This document shows, one piece after another, positions 46,267 through 57,490 of a DNA stretch of 64,000 bases (its first letter is position 1; each line of letters starts with the position of its first letter). The stretch comes from Berberis thunbergii (taxonomy: Eukaryota; Streptophyta; Magnoliopsida; Ranunculales; Berberidaceae). The notes under the pieces are model-generated. The model was not told the DNA's origin and did no database searches. It saw nothing but the letters and a program-made list of their open reading frames with translations. The stretch covers positions 186,001 through 250,000 of the forward strand of contig QNQO01000604.1 in the NCBI GenBank assembly GCA_003290165.1, given 5' to 3'. The position numbers and the translations under genes were made by a program.

Positions 46267-48694
46267 GGTTGTGCTAGTAGAATGGAGGAGCTAGGTGCCT
46301 GGTTTTGGTCAGGAATGGATTCTTGGCAATGTGTTGTTCTTCAACCTTTTATGTCAAATGCGTGGGTGATTAGGTTTCATATAGATTTTAAAAATTGGTG
46401 AGCTTCCAAAAGCTTTAATTTTCAATGATGTTGACTTTGAGACTTCTATATTTACATGATGACTTGAAACTCTTTGCATAGACCAGGCTCACCCTTTTGG
46501 ATTCACACACATTAGCTTATATGATCTCTGCTCAATTGGAGAAATCTAGCGGCCAAGTGTATCGTAATCTTATAACGAAAAAAATATGTACGTACATAGA
46601 TGGATAGTAATTAATTAATTTTAGTACAGCTGGTCACAATACATAGAAATATTATGTAACTCAAAACCTGATTAGGATTCATAACATAATTGAACTATCA
46701 GTATCATGACACTGTGGACTGCTTAGATCCCCCCAGTCTGGGTAAGAACAAAAGAGATCAAGAATTAAATACTTGAAGAAAAGAAAGAAGTCGTTTATTC
46801 TTGGGTGTGGGCATCAAATGATGTCAGGGGGATGCAGACCAGATACTGTACATTGAAAATAATGGTGTTTTCTGTAGAAAAATAAAAGTCAGATATTGAA
46901 CTGGCCAACGAAAACAATGGTTCTATGTTTGATGAAAGCATTCACATTCCTCGCCAGCAAAACAAATTTTAGGAATTAGGAACTCCAATCTTTCCCAAAA
47001 CTGTAAGATTGGCAAAAGGATAAACAGTAAAAATGGGAGTAATATTTGATCTGCTAAGAGCATCCACAAGAATATGAACCACCCGCGACACACTTTTTAA
47101 ACAGAGCACATTTTGAGGTAGATCGAATTATTAAGCAGGTTGTTTATTTAGCCATACAGGACCATTTCCGGAATGCCATTGTACTGTGGATGCTGTAATA
47201 ATTTGTTCACATCCTTCTATTGACATCTACATACACCTAGTGCTAGCTAATTTTTGCTAGTCGATGAACTACAACATCCACACTAATCTTATTTTCCATG
47301 CCATAATAACTTCACAACAAAGTCATTTCTAAGAAAATTTTCCTTCAAATGCAATTTAAAACCTACGAAGAAAACATGCCATTGATAAGTCCAAGTCTCA
47401 AGTCTAACTTCCACACAAATTTTTCATGGTGGTAAATTACAGCCAACGAGTCAAGAATCAAGACTTTCCTGAGAGCAACCGTGAAGATTGGGTTCAGGGT
47501 TTTTCCTTTTTTATTTTTTTTAGGTGAAAGGCTTCGAAGTCTTGGGCGTATTTCTTCACAGAACATTAGCCCTCTCATAAGGATAAGTTGGTCAATTTGA
47601 AATTTTTGAATAGAATTTGTGAGCCCCATTAGTTTGTATAATTTCTAATTGACCTTATCTTTGTTAAAAAAACAAAAACAAAACAAAATTAGTCATTTTG
47701 AAAATTTTGTATCATGAAAATTAGACTGGAATACAAAAACTAATAGGTGTCAACAAGGAATTAGTTATAAACTAATGGAAATCAAATGAAAAATTACCCT
47801 TTTAGATATGATTGTTGAATGGGCTGGAAGTTTTATCATCATTGTAAAGAGCATATTTATGTCATATTAAATGTGTGTTTATTAGATGTTAATATAAGTC
47901 TGTATTATTAGTTTTCTATTTTTTCTTGATATATACTATTGTGGTGTGGACATACCTTCCGAGTTGGAACGAATGCATCAGCCTATATACTTAAACTCTG
48001 TAAATTATGCACCTTATGGGAATAAAATTTATGTACAAATAGTCTTCATACATCAGACATATAGTAGTCAAGTCCATGTAATCGCTTTATTGAATAATGA
48101 TAATAAAAAAATAAAAAAAAGTTTAACAGAATGTGAAACAATTTCCCTTATGAATTGATTAATTTAATTAGTTCGATCAAGTCAATATATTTTGTTCTTG
48201 TCGTTGCATAACTGCATGTTTTCGCTGCATACTAACACCTTAGATTGAAAAAAATGTAAATTGCCTATGAATCAAATGTGATTAGTCAATCCAAAATCCT
48301 GACTTTATTCCTCCATTCAAACTGATACTTTTTCGATCAACAATAGTGAGGTAATCAAGCAAGAATATTAAGACAACAATTTATACATAGTCTAGATATC
48401 TTTTGATAAAATGGCATTAGAAGGAAATTCGTAGAGGGTTTATGCAGTGTATTTGTAATATTATGAGGATCTAAAATTTCATGTTTCTCAATATATATTG
48501 TATGTGGGAGTTAAACTACTAATACTGACATAAGTTTCACATCTGCTAAAAAAAGTAAAAAATAAAAATCTATCATTGTGATTTTAAAAGCTAGAATATA
48601 TAGATTCAAGCAGTCCAATGGATTGAATTCAAATCGAACATGCCCTGGTTTGGTACCATTCCGATGATAGTTATATTGATTCAAAACTTCATGT
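46267..48694. other. Intergenic region upstream of the ATL gene
   Basis: Holds the ATL promoter region. Otherwise AT-rich with no coding signal; open frames at 47363-47629 and 47946-48158 look like chance. Near 47728-47812 a phrase resembling 43150-43228 (aatacaaaaa.taatag.., caaatggaaaat) suggests a worn dispersed repeat. Confidence 0.5.
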
Positions 48695-49123
48695 TAGGGC
48701 TGAACAAAAAATCGATCAAACCGACTAAATTGATCGAACCGATCAAAACCGAAAATTCGGTTCGGATCGGTTTCGGTTTTAAAAAATTCAAAATCAAAGT
48801 GGTCGGTTCGATTTTCGGTTTCTATGTAATTTTAACCGACCAAACCGAACTGACCGATTATATATAATAAATAATATATATTTTATATATAAATAATATA
48901 ATATGTTTAAAATAGTCAGTCGGCTCGGTTTTATTTCAGTTTTGGTTCGATTTTAGTTGGTTCGGTTCGGTTACGGTTTGCATAAATTAGAATCGATTCG
49001 GTTTCGAATCGGTTTTGTTAATGGTCGGTTCGATTTCGGTTTGAAAATTTTAAAACCGACCTAGATCGATCCGGTTCACGAGTTAGGTGAAAAATCGAAG
49101 CGATGATTCGGTTTTCATCCCTA
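48695..49123. mobile_element. hAT-like MITE rich in cggttcgg motifs, 429 bp
   Basis: Inverted ends TAGGGCTGAACAAAAAATCG and, read inward from the right, TAGGGATGAAAACCGAATCA. Flanks cttcatgt (48687-48694) and cctcatat (49124-49131) match at six of eight positions, consistent with an old 8-bp duplication. The interior is dominated by cggttcgg/ccgaaccg motifs. Confidence 0.7.
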
Positions 49124-49420
49124 CCTCATATGCATCTCCAACCCCAAATCCTAACAATGCCAAATCAGATGCGGAAGGAAGGTATAAATCTACAATCTAT
49201 CGGTTTGATCAGTTTCAATATGCATATATTGAATTATCTAAAAAGAGCCTAGATCATTTACACTTGGGTGAAGAGATTTGAACTCTATACCCTAAGAAAA
49301 TGACACCTGATAACTCTTTTTAAGGAATTAATTTGGTAACATATTAGTGGGTTTGCAATAATTTCTTTAGGGTGTAAATGTAAAAAACCTTACGGAGTAG
49401 CCATTAGTGGGAAAAAAAAT

Positions 49421-49423
<3 letters not shown>

Positions 49424-49451
<28 letters not shown>
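49424..49451. repeat. (TA)n microsatellite
   Basis: Uninterrupted AT alternation of about 28 bp, 100 bp before the tRNA. Confidence 0.97.
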
Positions 49452-49454
<3 letters not shown>

Positions 49455-49550
49455 ATACATCATTTGAGCCATTTTTTACACAATTCACAAAAGCCGATAT
49501 GGTCAATGAATATAATAACCTTTTATACAATATAAATTTTAAGACAAACT

Positions 49551-49624
49551 GGTCCCGTAGCTCAGTTGGTTAGAGCGTTGGTCTTATGAGCCGAAGGTCG
49601 CGGGTTCGAGCCCCGCCGGGACCA
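49551..49624 (+). tRNA. tRNA-Ile (anticodon UAU)
   Basis: A 74-base cloverleaf. The acceptor stem GGTCCCG pairs with CGGGACC, with A as discriminator. D arm GCTC..GAGC; anticodon stem TTGGT/GCCGA around loop CTTATGA, anticodon TAT; T arm GCGGG/CCCGC around TTCGAGC. The internal promoter boxes are TAGCTCAGTTGG and GGTTCGAGCCC. There is no intron. It reads the AUA isoleucine codon. Structure is complete with no mismatch in acceptor or T stems. Confidence 0.93.
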
Positions 49625-49636
49625 TTATATATTATA

Positions 49637-49643
49637 TTTTTTT
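49637..49643 (+). terminator. RNA polymerase III terminator (T7)
   Basis: A run of seven T starts 13 bases after the tRNA 3' end. Confidence 0.8.
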
Positions 49644-49659
49644 CCAGATCTTTTCAAGT

Positions 49660-50510
49660 TTTATTGAAATTGATCAATCTCATCATGATCTCGTCTTACT
49701 CATAAAAATAATATGAGTAATTTGCATTTTACCTCCTATTATAAATATTTTTTTAGGTTTTATTAAGATTGATCAATCTCATCATGATCCCGTGAATTGA
49801 TTTTCTATTGTTGTCTTATTCATAAAAATAATATGGGTAATTTGCACTTTACCTTCTATTGTACATAGTAATTAATAAGAAAACTCATCATTAATCACTA
49901 TTACAATTAGGGTAATTTGTAGTTTGTCACCTATTATAAATAGCTAGTTAATAAGTAGACTCATCATTAACTACTATTGCAGTTACCCCCTTGACTAGTG
50001 ATCAACATCCAAAGACCGCGCGTTTTTTTAATCAGTCATATTTGAAGACCAAAATGTCTTTCAATGATCTGATGGTTGAAGTTTAAAGTTAATACAAATG
50101 ATCGTGTGCTGAATTGATCAATCTCAATCCCAATTTCATCATGATCCCATGCTGAATTGATTTTTAAATATTTATTATTAATAATTTTATTATTATTCAT
50201 GAAAATAATAACACATGGATTCTATTCTAGTATGAATTATTTTCTATTGTTGTCTTATTCATGAAAATAATATGGGTAATTTGCACTTTACCTCCTATTA
50301 TACATAGTAATTAATAAGAAGACTCATCATTAATCACTATTACAATTAGGATAATTTGTAGTTTGCTAACTATTATAAATAGCTAATTAATAAGTAGACT
50401 CATCATTAATCACTATTGCAGTTACTCCCCTTGACTAGTAGTCAACGTCCAAAGAATGCCCTTCAATGATTTGGTGACTGAAGTTTAAAGTTGATACAAA
50501 TGATCCAATG
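49660..50510. repeat. Tandemly repeated Mutator-terminus flank, about 439-bp offset
   Basis: 49835 to about 50095 and 50274 to about 50510 run in parallel: gggtaatttgcactttacct, gtacatagtaattaataaga, the ttacaatta site, then the inner terminal repeat to gactagt..tcaac and gaagtttaaagtt. Shorter copies of the sequence before them (gattgatcaatctcatcatg, cataaaaataatatg.gtaa) occur at about 49665, 49767 and 50113. The left copy is a terminus without an element. Confidence 0.85.
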
Positions 50511-51029
50511 AATCAGATTAAAATCTCAACTCTCATCCTACGAATAACATTCAAATCTCAACTGGAGAATTGTTACACAGGGACAAGACAACTCAACTCT
50601 CTCTGACTCATTGAATAGTTACAAATTGGGGTAATTTGCAGTAACTGTTGGGGATAGAAGAAATACAAAGTAGTCGTTGGAAAAAATTCAATAGCTGTTG
50701 GGTTAAACCCTATTTAAAGTTGATACAAACCCAAGTTTGAAACTTAGGGTTTCATTACACAAGTTTGGAACAGATCTGAGTATTTCATTATATATCTGAG
50801 TTCAAAACAACATAATGAAAGTAAGTTAGTGATATTGATTTCATTTGGACGTTTATGCTGACATTTATTAAGATTTGGAGTTGATCTTCAACCTCTCACA
50901 TGTGTTTTATGAACCATGGAGCATTCTTACATTCAAATTTATTATAGAGGGTTAAGTTACTGCCATTATCTATTATAAGGGGTAGAGAGTGATTAAATTT
51001 TTTTTTCTAGTAGGTTCTTTGCGACCATT

Positions 51030-51426
51030 GTCATTAGTACAATCATACAAGTGAAGACTGCATTTATTTGTATTATGCGTGTCCCAAGAATGGTTGTAAT
51101 GGAGTCTGCAAACTTTTGAAGTCCAAAACCCAAATAGGATGTTCTTGGCCTGTCAAATATCTGGTTCCAAAGGGTTTCTATGGCTTGATGAAGTTATTCT
51201 AAGAAGAAATGAAGAAGGTAGTTCAAACTCAAAAGAAAATTTCAACTTAAGCTCAAGCTCCAAAATGGATACTTGTTTCAAATGTGACAGTCCAAATCAT
51301 TGGATGAAAGATTGTCCATGGGTGAATTTTCCATGCCTAATTCCTTCATGCTCTGGAAGGGAGAACTATAAAAGATCTCATCAACCTCATAAACAAGGGC
51401 ACAAATGCCTCAATTGTGATTCTTGA
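51030..51426 (+). pseudogene. GRF-like plus CCHC zinc-finger gene fragment inside the Mutator-like element
   Basis: The plus strand encodes, in two frames, a GRF-type segment (CIYLYYACPKNGCNGVC near 51057-51107, then GFLWLDEVILRRNEEGSS from 51169) and a CCHC knuckle (CFKCDSPNHWMKDCPW, about 51271-51318), followed by more Cys/His pairs (CLIPSC, HKQGHKCLNC) to a stop at 51424-51426. GRF plus CCHC fingers occur together in plant nucleic-acid-binding proteins such as DNA topoisomerase III alpha relatives. A frame change or unspliced piece separates the two parts. It runs opposite to the transposase, which suggests capture of a host gene, but an element-encoded origin is possible. Confidence 0.55.
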
Positions 51427-52191
51427 ACTAAGGGGTTTGAGTGGTTGGCCGTTGTGATACCCGATAACATACCTAGAGGTGGTGGTCAAAACCATATTAC
51501 TTCAGTTGAAACTACTGAACAAGCTTAAGGCGGAAGAAGTGATAACTCTCTGAATATAACAATTATTGTCCAAATGAGTATGACAATTGAAGATCTTTTT
51601 AAAGCATTTCTATTTACCCTAAATAAGAAGTGAATGAGCATAACATTCAATATCAAGTCTAGATGTAAACAATAACAAATGAAGTCTTCAAAAACATACA
51701 TAAAACAATTATCAAGTCTAACAGGCAAATTCAAGACTGTGGTGCCCTTCAATACTTGTAAAATATCATCAAAGTGTCTGACATAAACATTCAGTATTAA
51801 TACTTGCAAAATATAATTTAGTATCATCAAAGTGTCTCTCATTCATATACTTGCAAAATATAATTCAAGTGTCTGGCATAAACATTTAGTATCAATACTT
51901 ACATCCCACTATAACAGTATCACCATCACCATAACAGTATCAGTATAACATTATGACCATCACCATAACAGTATCAATACTTACATCCATCACGATAACA
52001 GTATCGATGCTTACATCCCACTATAACAATATCACCATAAAACATTGTCTTCAAAAATCAGTCTTCAAAACATAATAAGTTCATATCACATGTTTGGTGC
52101 TTTTGGCCCTATTGGCCCCATAGGTTGATTGATCCATTGATTGTCCTGTCTATACCAGCCTAGAACATTGGTGGCCTTATTGGAGAAGGCC

Positions 52192-54120
52192 TTACTCCTT
52201 GTGCAAAGGGCTGAGTTGTGAACATTGAAGCTTGTAGATTGTGCATGGTTGGAGTTGTTGACATTTCAGGCTGATTGGGTTACTGTACTGTGAAGGAAAT
52301 GTTGGCATTTCAGGCTGACTAGTTTGTTGTGGAGGTTGAGATGTTCCTCTCCCAGTTCCAGAACCTGATTTGACATCTCTTTTCTTGTTGTTCCTACATC
52401 TTCTGAATATAGGTTTTGCCCTAGATGTTTGTCCACAACCTTGTGTTTGCTCCCTATGAGGGTTTCTACATCTTCTGTTGTTGTGACTCTCCAAACCACA
52501 CTTTTCGTAAACTTCTTGGTTCGTTTTTCACATGTTCATCCTCATCCCTACTTATTTGAGTCCTTGGTCTCCTAGGAGGTCTTTTCACTAGAAGTGGGAG
52601 CACCAAGTATGCAGGCTACCACAAATAAAAACAATCTTCACATATAGTACAAATTGCAAATTATCCATAAAACTATCAAACAATACTGACTATATATGCA
52701 AAGTGCAAATTACCAATAAAACTATCAAACAATCTAATGATGGACTCAGACTCCTTGGCAACAAACCTGAAGTTCACCATAGGGTTATTTCCATTATCAA
52801 CACCTATACATGTGTGTTCTTCCCCATGGTCCTCACACTAAGAGTGTGTCCATCCTTGTCCAAGGCTGTATAGCACTGCCATTCACAATTTTCACCCTTA
52901 CACACTACCAGAAGTCTATTAGGATCATTCTTCTTGAACCTCATCACAAACTTGTTCCTCATCGCATACTTTCTTAACCAAAACCTAGTTGCCTCAACTG
53001 TGTCCCATTGTTTGCCAACCTCCAAAAGCTACTCATTTGCCTGCCTCTTATCACCACTCTTTCACCATACCCATCAGTTGTTTCATCAACAAATGCAACA
53101 TGCTCAGTTGGAGGTATTGCATCATGTTCATTATCAGTTGAATGACCTGAACGGTACTCCTCTTCTACAGGTAGGTCATCAAAATTAGCAAAGTCATTGG
53201 CTTGAAAAAGACCAGTTGAATGGGCTTAGTCTTGTGGTTGAGATGGACCAGTTGAATGGGCTTGGTCTTGTGGCTGAGAAGGACCAACTGAATGGGCTTC
53301 TGCCTCAGCTTGGGACTGTGCATCAGTGGTTTTAGGTTCAACAGAAGGGATGTCATCATCAGGCTCTTCTTCAAACAACTCTTCAAAGTTCTTTTTTTTC
53401 TCAACTTTTGACTTAACTAACTTTCTCATTTTCTTATCTTGGGCTTGAGCCTGACCTACCCTTGTTTTTTTCCCACAAGTACTTTGATATTCACCAACAT
53501 CAGACCAGTCATCTTATACATTCACTTTTCTTGAAGAACTCCTAGGGAAGTACCAATCATTTGGTGTACTCTTCCTTGGGGTAGGAATCTTCTTCCTGTT
53601 CCAACTTCTTTTGGCACGCACCTTAGGCCTCAGATGGATCTTACTAGAAGGATTGGGTTGTGTGGAAGGGGCAGGGTCAACTTCAACAATTGGAGTTGAA
53701 ATGGGTTTATAATCTAGTAAACTAGATCCAGAATTGGTGTTCTCATGTACCTATACTGCCACTTTAACATTAACAAATATATGCAATGTGTCACTGATAT
53801 CAATGTCTGCATGCTTCCAGAAGTACATTATATCTGCATCATTGGCTATGTTCATCCTTACTCCATTATCTATAAAGGTATGTGTATCTCTTAGTGTCAA
53901 GGAATGTTTCTCTTGCTTTTCTACACCTTCAAGTATACTCTTGTTAAGTTTGTCCCAATTCAGATAATCCCCATGAACTCCCTCAAAATCAATAGATTTC
54001 TCATTCTTGTAGTCAATCACCTTCCACCTACCAGGGATCTCAGCCCTCCTACTTCATTTCCCATCATCGTGAACCATCAAATTCCATACTTCCAACTCTT
54101 GTCCCCATTTTCCATTACTG
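52192..54120 (-). pseudogene. MuDR-type transposase lacking its catalytic core
   Basis: Reading leftward: an N-terminal segment (54020-53751: WKHADIDISDTLHIFVNVKV), acidic and Gln/Pro-rich linkers (53429-53165, with a repeated SQPQDQAHSTGP unit), and the Mutator DNA-binding domain (53025-52804: GKQWDTVEATRFWLRKYAMR, FKKNDPNRLLVVCKGENCEW), running to NTHV and GVDNGNNPMVNFRFVAKE in the next frame. At about 52640 it passes straight to the C-terminal tail: a CCHC-type knuckle (KCGLESHNNRRC, about 52500-52465) and a Gly/Gln-rich end (TSQPPQQTSQPEMP). The DDE transposase domain and SWIM finger, some 300 residues, are missing. Several stops and shifts. Not active. Confidence 0.8.
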
Positions 54121-55329
54121 TAAGGAAACACATTCATCAATGAAATACAATACATAACATGCAAACCCATGCAAAGTAACATGTATCATAAGTAAAGAGA
54201 AAATACAAGACAAATACACATAATGCTTCATAGCCATAGCCATAATGAGTAGCTAAAAACGAAAATAATGATTCATAGCAATTGCACTCAATGAGTAGCC
54301 TAACAACAACAAGAATGCTTCATACGCATTTCCCTAACAACAACAATGTTTCATAGCCATTACACTGAATGAGTAGCTTAACAACAACAACAATTACTCA
54401 TAGCCATTACTGAATGAGTACCCTAACAAAATCCCTAAGCATTGCACTGAATGATTCATAACAATAACATCATCGCACTGAAACAAAACACTAAGCAAAG
54501 AAGTAGTGTATGATCCATCATTTGTGCAAATGAAGAAAACCCTAACAACAACAACATCATTCAAACAATCCACGAACACATGCAACAAAGAATGAAACAC
54601 AAAAACAAACCCCGAAAATAGACGAAAAACACTTACAATATGTCACGCCATTGAACAGAGGGAGGTCTTAGATTTGGTTTGATGTCCTCTTCATTGTCTG
54701 AAAAAGTAAAATCTCGCCTCAAATCTGGCCACTCTTCACTAAAATCAATAAAAGAGGAGAAATCTTTCAATGAATACTCGAAGCAGTGCTCCCATCGTCA
54801 TTGCTAGTGCTACTCACCAAAACATCGAACATGGCTTTCTTCCCCTTCCCCTTCTTCATCTCCGTTCGAGCTTGCAAACAACAAAGCAAATCACTACAGA
54901 GAGGGAAAGGGAAAACACAGAACGACAGAATGGAGGGAGTTTTCCTTCCACTCTCCAACTCGAGAGGTTACAAAGGACAACTACAATCTCAGCCGTCAAC
55001 GTCAATTCATTAGTGGACGGTTGGGATGATGCAATTGGTCACATCCTTCAAATCGTGTGTGAAATGCATGTGAAGGGCATTTTGATCATGAAATTACGTC
55101 ACGTGCATGCCCAGACAATCTTTGGACGTTGACCGCTAATCAAGGGGGTAACTGCAATAGTGATTAATGATGGGTCTACTTATTAATTAGTTATTTATAA
55201 TAGGGGGCAAAACTGCAAATTACTCTTTCAATTATCCTTGACTAGCGGTCAACGTCCATTGACTATCAGTTTTCAAAGCAGATTACCAAAATGCCGCTCA
55301 GAAATCAATGGTTGAGATTGAATATTTCG

Positions 55330-55825
55330 TATCTCGAACATCTCATCTCGAGGAAAAGGCTAAGGTCCAACTGAAATCGTAATCGTATTTCGAGGAAATC
55401 CAACAATTGATTTTAACAAAAACTTTCATCTTAAACAACTCATTTTGAGGAATATCTAACTGTCCAAATTTAAGAGTACACATCTCTAGGTAAATCTAAC
55501 AATTCAAATTTAATTATGCATGTATCTCGAGGAAATCTGGTGATTCAGTGTGCATCTCGAGGGAAATTTGGCTTTCCAACACACATCTCGAGAACTCTGA
55601 CTGTTTAGCACGCATCTCAAGGAAATCTAACAACCCAGATTTATTCATACTCGCATCTTGAGGAATCTAACGACCTAGATTTATCCGTACACATACTCGA
55701 GCAAAAAATTAACGGTCCAACACGCATCTCAGGGAGAATTTGAAGTTTTAGCATGTGACTCGAGGAATCTGACGTCTCATATTTATTTGTGCATGCATCT
55801 CGAGAAAATCTGACTGCTGAATAAA
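55330..55825. repeat. CTCGAG minisatellite, left arm of the outer Mutator-like element
   Basis: Roughly ten diverged units of about 40-50 bp built on catctcgaggaaatctgac (for example near 55350, 55515, 55555, 55585, 55612, 55730, 55790). The motif ctcgag is itself palindromic. Confidence 0.85.
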
Positions 55826-56299
55826 TTTTAACTTTTGCCCCCTCAAAAAAAATTGAATTTAATTTTGCCCCTTAAAACATAACAGACCTTAGAAAAGAAG
55901 GGGGAGGAAGGATGAAGGAAGGGGAAATAAGAAGGAAGGATGAGGGAGGAGAAGGAGGAAGTGGAGCAATGAGGAATAAAGCTCTAACTTTATTATATGG
56001 GTTGTGAAACAAATGAGGAAAAAGGAGGAAGGAAGAAGTGAAGGAAGGAGGAGGAAGGAAGAAGTGAAGGAATGAGGAAAAGGAGGGAAGATGAAAAGGG
56101 AGGTGGTGGTGAGGCTGCGAGATAGAGAAGGAAAAAGGGGAGGAAGAGGAAGATATTCAAAATTTCTTGATCGTCTCTCAGGTATGTTATGTTTCAGGGG
56201 GCAAAACTAAATTCAAATTTATTTTATGGAGTTAAGTTATTGCCAGTAATTTATTTTAAGGGGTTAAGGGCAAAATTATATAAAAATTTATTCAAATGT

Positions 56300-56700
56300 C
56301 TTATTTTCCCCGAGATGTGTGTACAAATAAGTTTAAGCCATCAGAATTTTCTCAAGATGCATGTTGGACCGTCAAATTTTTTCGAGATTCGTGCATGAAA
56401 ATAACAACAAATAGTTTTTTTCGAGATGAAGGTCGAATCGTCTGATTTTCCTAGAGATGCATGTTGGAGATGCGTGCATAATTGGATTTTCTCGAGATGC
56501 ATGCATAATTAAATTTTGACCATTAGATTTACCTAGAGATGTGTGTACTATTAAATTTGGATTATTAGATTTTCTTCAAGATGAGTTGTTTAAGATGAAA
56601 AAAAATTTTAAATCAACTATTGGATTTTTCTAGAGATATGATTACGATTTATGTTGGGCCTTAGAATTTTCTTCTAGATGAGATGTTTGATATGCTAAAG
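56300..56700. repeat. CTCGAG minisatellite, right arm, inverted
   Basis: The same unit read in reverse (gattttctcgagatgcatgc and variants near 56310, 56345, 56380, 56420, 56445, 56490, 56525, 56630). With the left arm it forms a long, imperfect inverted repeat running out to the terminal repeat at 56715-56869. Confidence 0.85.
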
Positions 56701-57116
56701 ATTCAATCTCAGCCTTTGATTCTGAGGGGCATTTTGGTAATCTGCTTTGAAAATTGACAGTCAATGGACGTCGACCGTTAGTCAAGAGGGGTAATTGTGA
56801 TAGTGATTACTGATGGGTCTACTTATTAATTAGCTATGTATAATAGGGGGGACAAAGCGCAAATTACCCAAATAATTAATAACACATGTATTCTATTATA
56901 GATAAATGACAAATTGTGTACCAAATAATGTTTATTCACAGAACGCTCAACTTACTAAATCTTTCTTATAAAAATTCACATGCTGAAAATGCATAACAAA
57001 ACATATTCATATATACAATCATATGTATCTATCCTGTCATAATATAAGTACTAGTAAAACAAATTCAATCATTTACATTTGAAAACAAATAATAACATCA
57101 TTGTGAAATAAACAAA

Positions 57117-57257
57117 ATGTTTTATTTCCTGTTGATTCCGTCTCATCCCGAACCCGTTTGGGATGTGATGAAGTCGAGATGAAGTCTATCCCGTCCCGAT
57201 CCCGAACAAACGAGATGGGATAGGGATGAGGTCCACCCATCCTGTACCCACCCTTAG
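57117..57257. repeat. Partial copy of the hAT-like MITE at 42571-43125
   Basis: Shares tcccgtcccgatcccgaa, gatgggatagggatgag and the end tacccacccttag with the right half of that element. Left half is missing. Confidence 0.7.
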
Positions 57258-57283
57258 TCATGAAGCGCCCTATGCGTGTGATT

Positions 57284-57490
57284 TTTATTTTTCGATCTTA
57301 GACGAAGCGTGTGACCATTTATATACTTACTATTTTTTCTTCTTTTTTTAATTGTTATAAGCATTTAGAAAAGTAAGATCATGATCTTATTTTTCTCTTT
57401 GCCCTTGTGCACCATTTACATTATTACTACTAGTCATGGAACACCCTTGGCATGGGATGTTTATTTTTCGATCTTAGACGAAGCGTGTGT
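57284..57490. repeat. Direct repeat, about 30-bp core, 177 bp apart
   Basis: tttatttttcgatcttagac followed by gaagcgtgtg occurs at 57284-57313 and again at 57461-57490. The sequence before each (agtcatg.aac/gc.cc..gc) is also similar. Confidence 0.9.

Larger units (their letters stand above)
50349..55225. mobile_element. Inner Mutator-like element, 4.88 kb, with captured gene fragment
   Basis: Terminal inverted repeats of about 115 bp: 50349 onward (ggataatttgtagtttgcta) and inward from 55225 (gagtaatttgcagttttgcc), sharing aattaataagtagac, catcattaatcactattgca and cttga.tag..gtcaacgtcc. Nine-base flanks ttacaatta (50340-50348) and tttcaatta (55226-55234) differ at one base. Contains a MuDR-type transposase remnant on the minus strand and a zinc-finger fragment on the plus strand. 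Confidence 0.9.
50274..56869. mobile_element. Outer Mutator-like element (non-autonomous), interrupted by a second one
   Basis: Left end gggtaatttgcactttacct (50274), right end inward gggtaatttgcgctttgtcc (56869). Flanks aaataatat (50265-50273) and aaataatta (56870-56878) give a 9-bp duplication with two differences, as for Mutator elements. Its left terminal repeat is split after 75 bp by the inner element and resumes at 55235 (tccttgactagcggtcaacg). Without the inner element it is about 1.7 kb and encodes no transposase. The arms are CTCGAG-type minisatellites; the middle (about 55845-56290) is a purine-rich insert with its own inverted ends (ttttgccccttaaaacataa / ttatgtttcagggggcaaaa). 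Confidence 0.85.

Noticed and set aside
47363..47629. 88-codon minus-strand frame in the ATL upstream region
   Set aside because: No recognisable motif, AT-rich chance frame.
52192..54120. Functional Mutator transposase gene
   Set aside because: Catalytic DDE region and SWIM finger are absent and the frame is broken several times.
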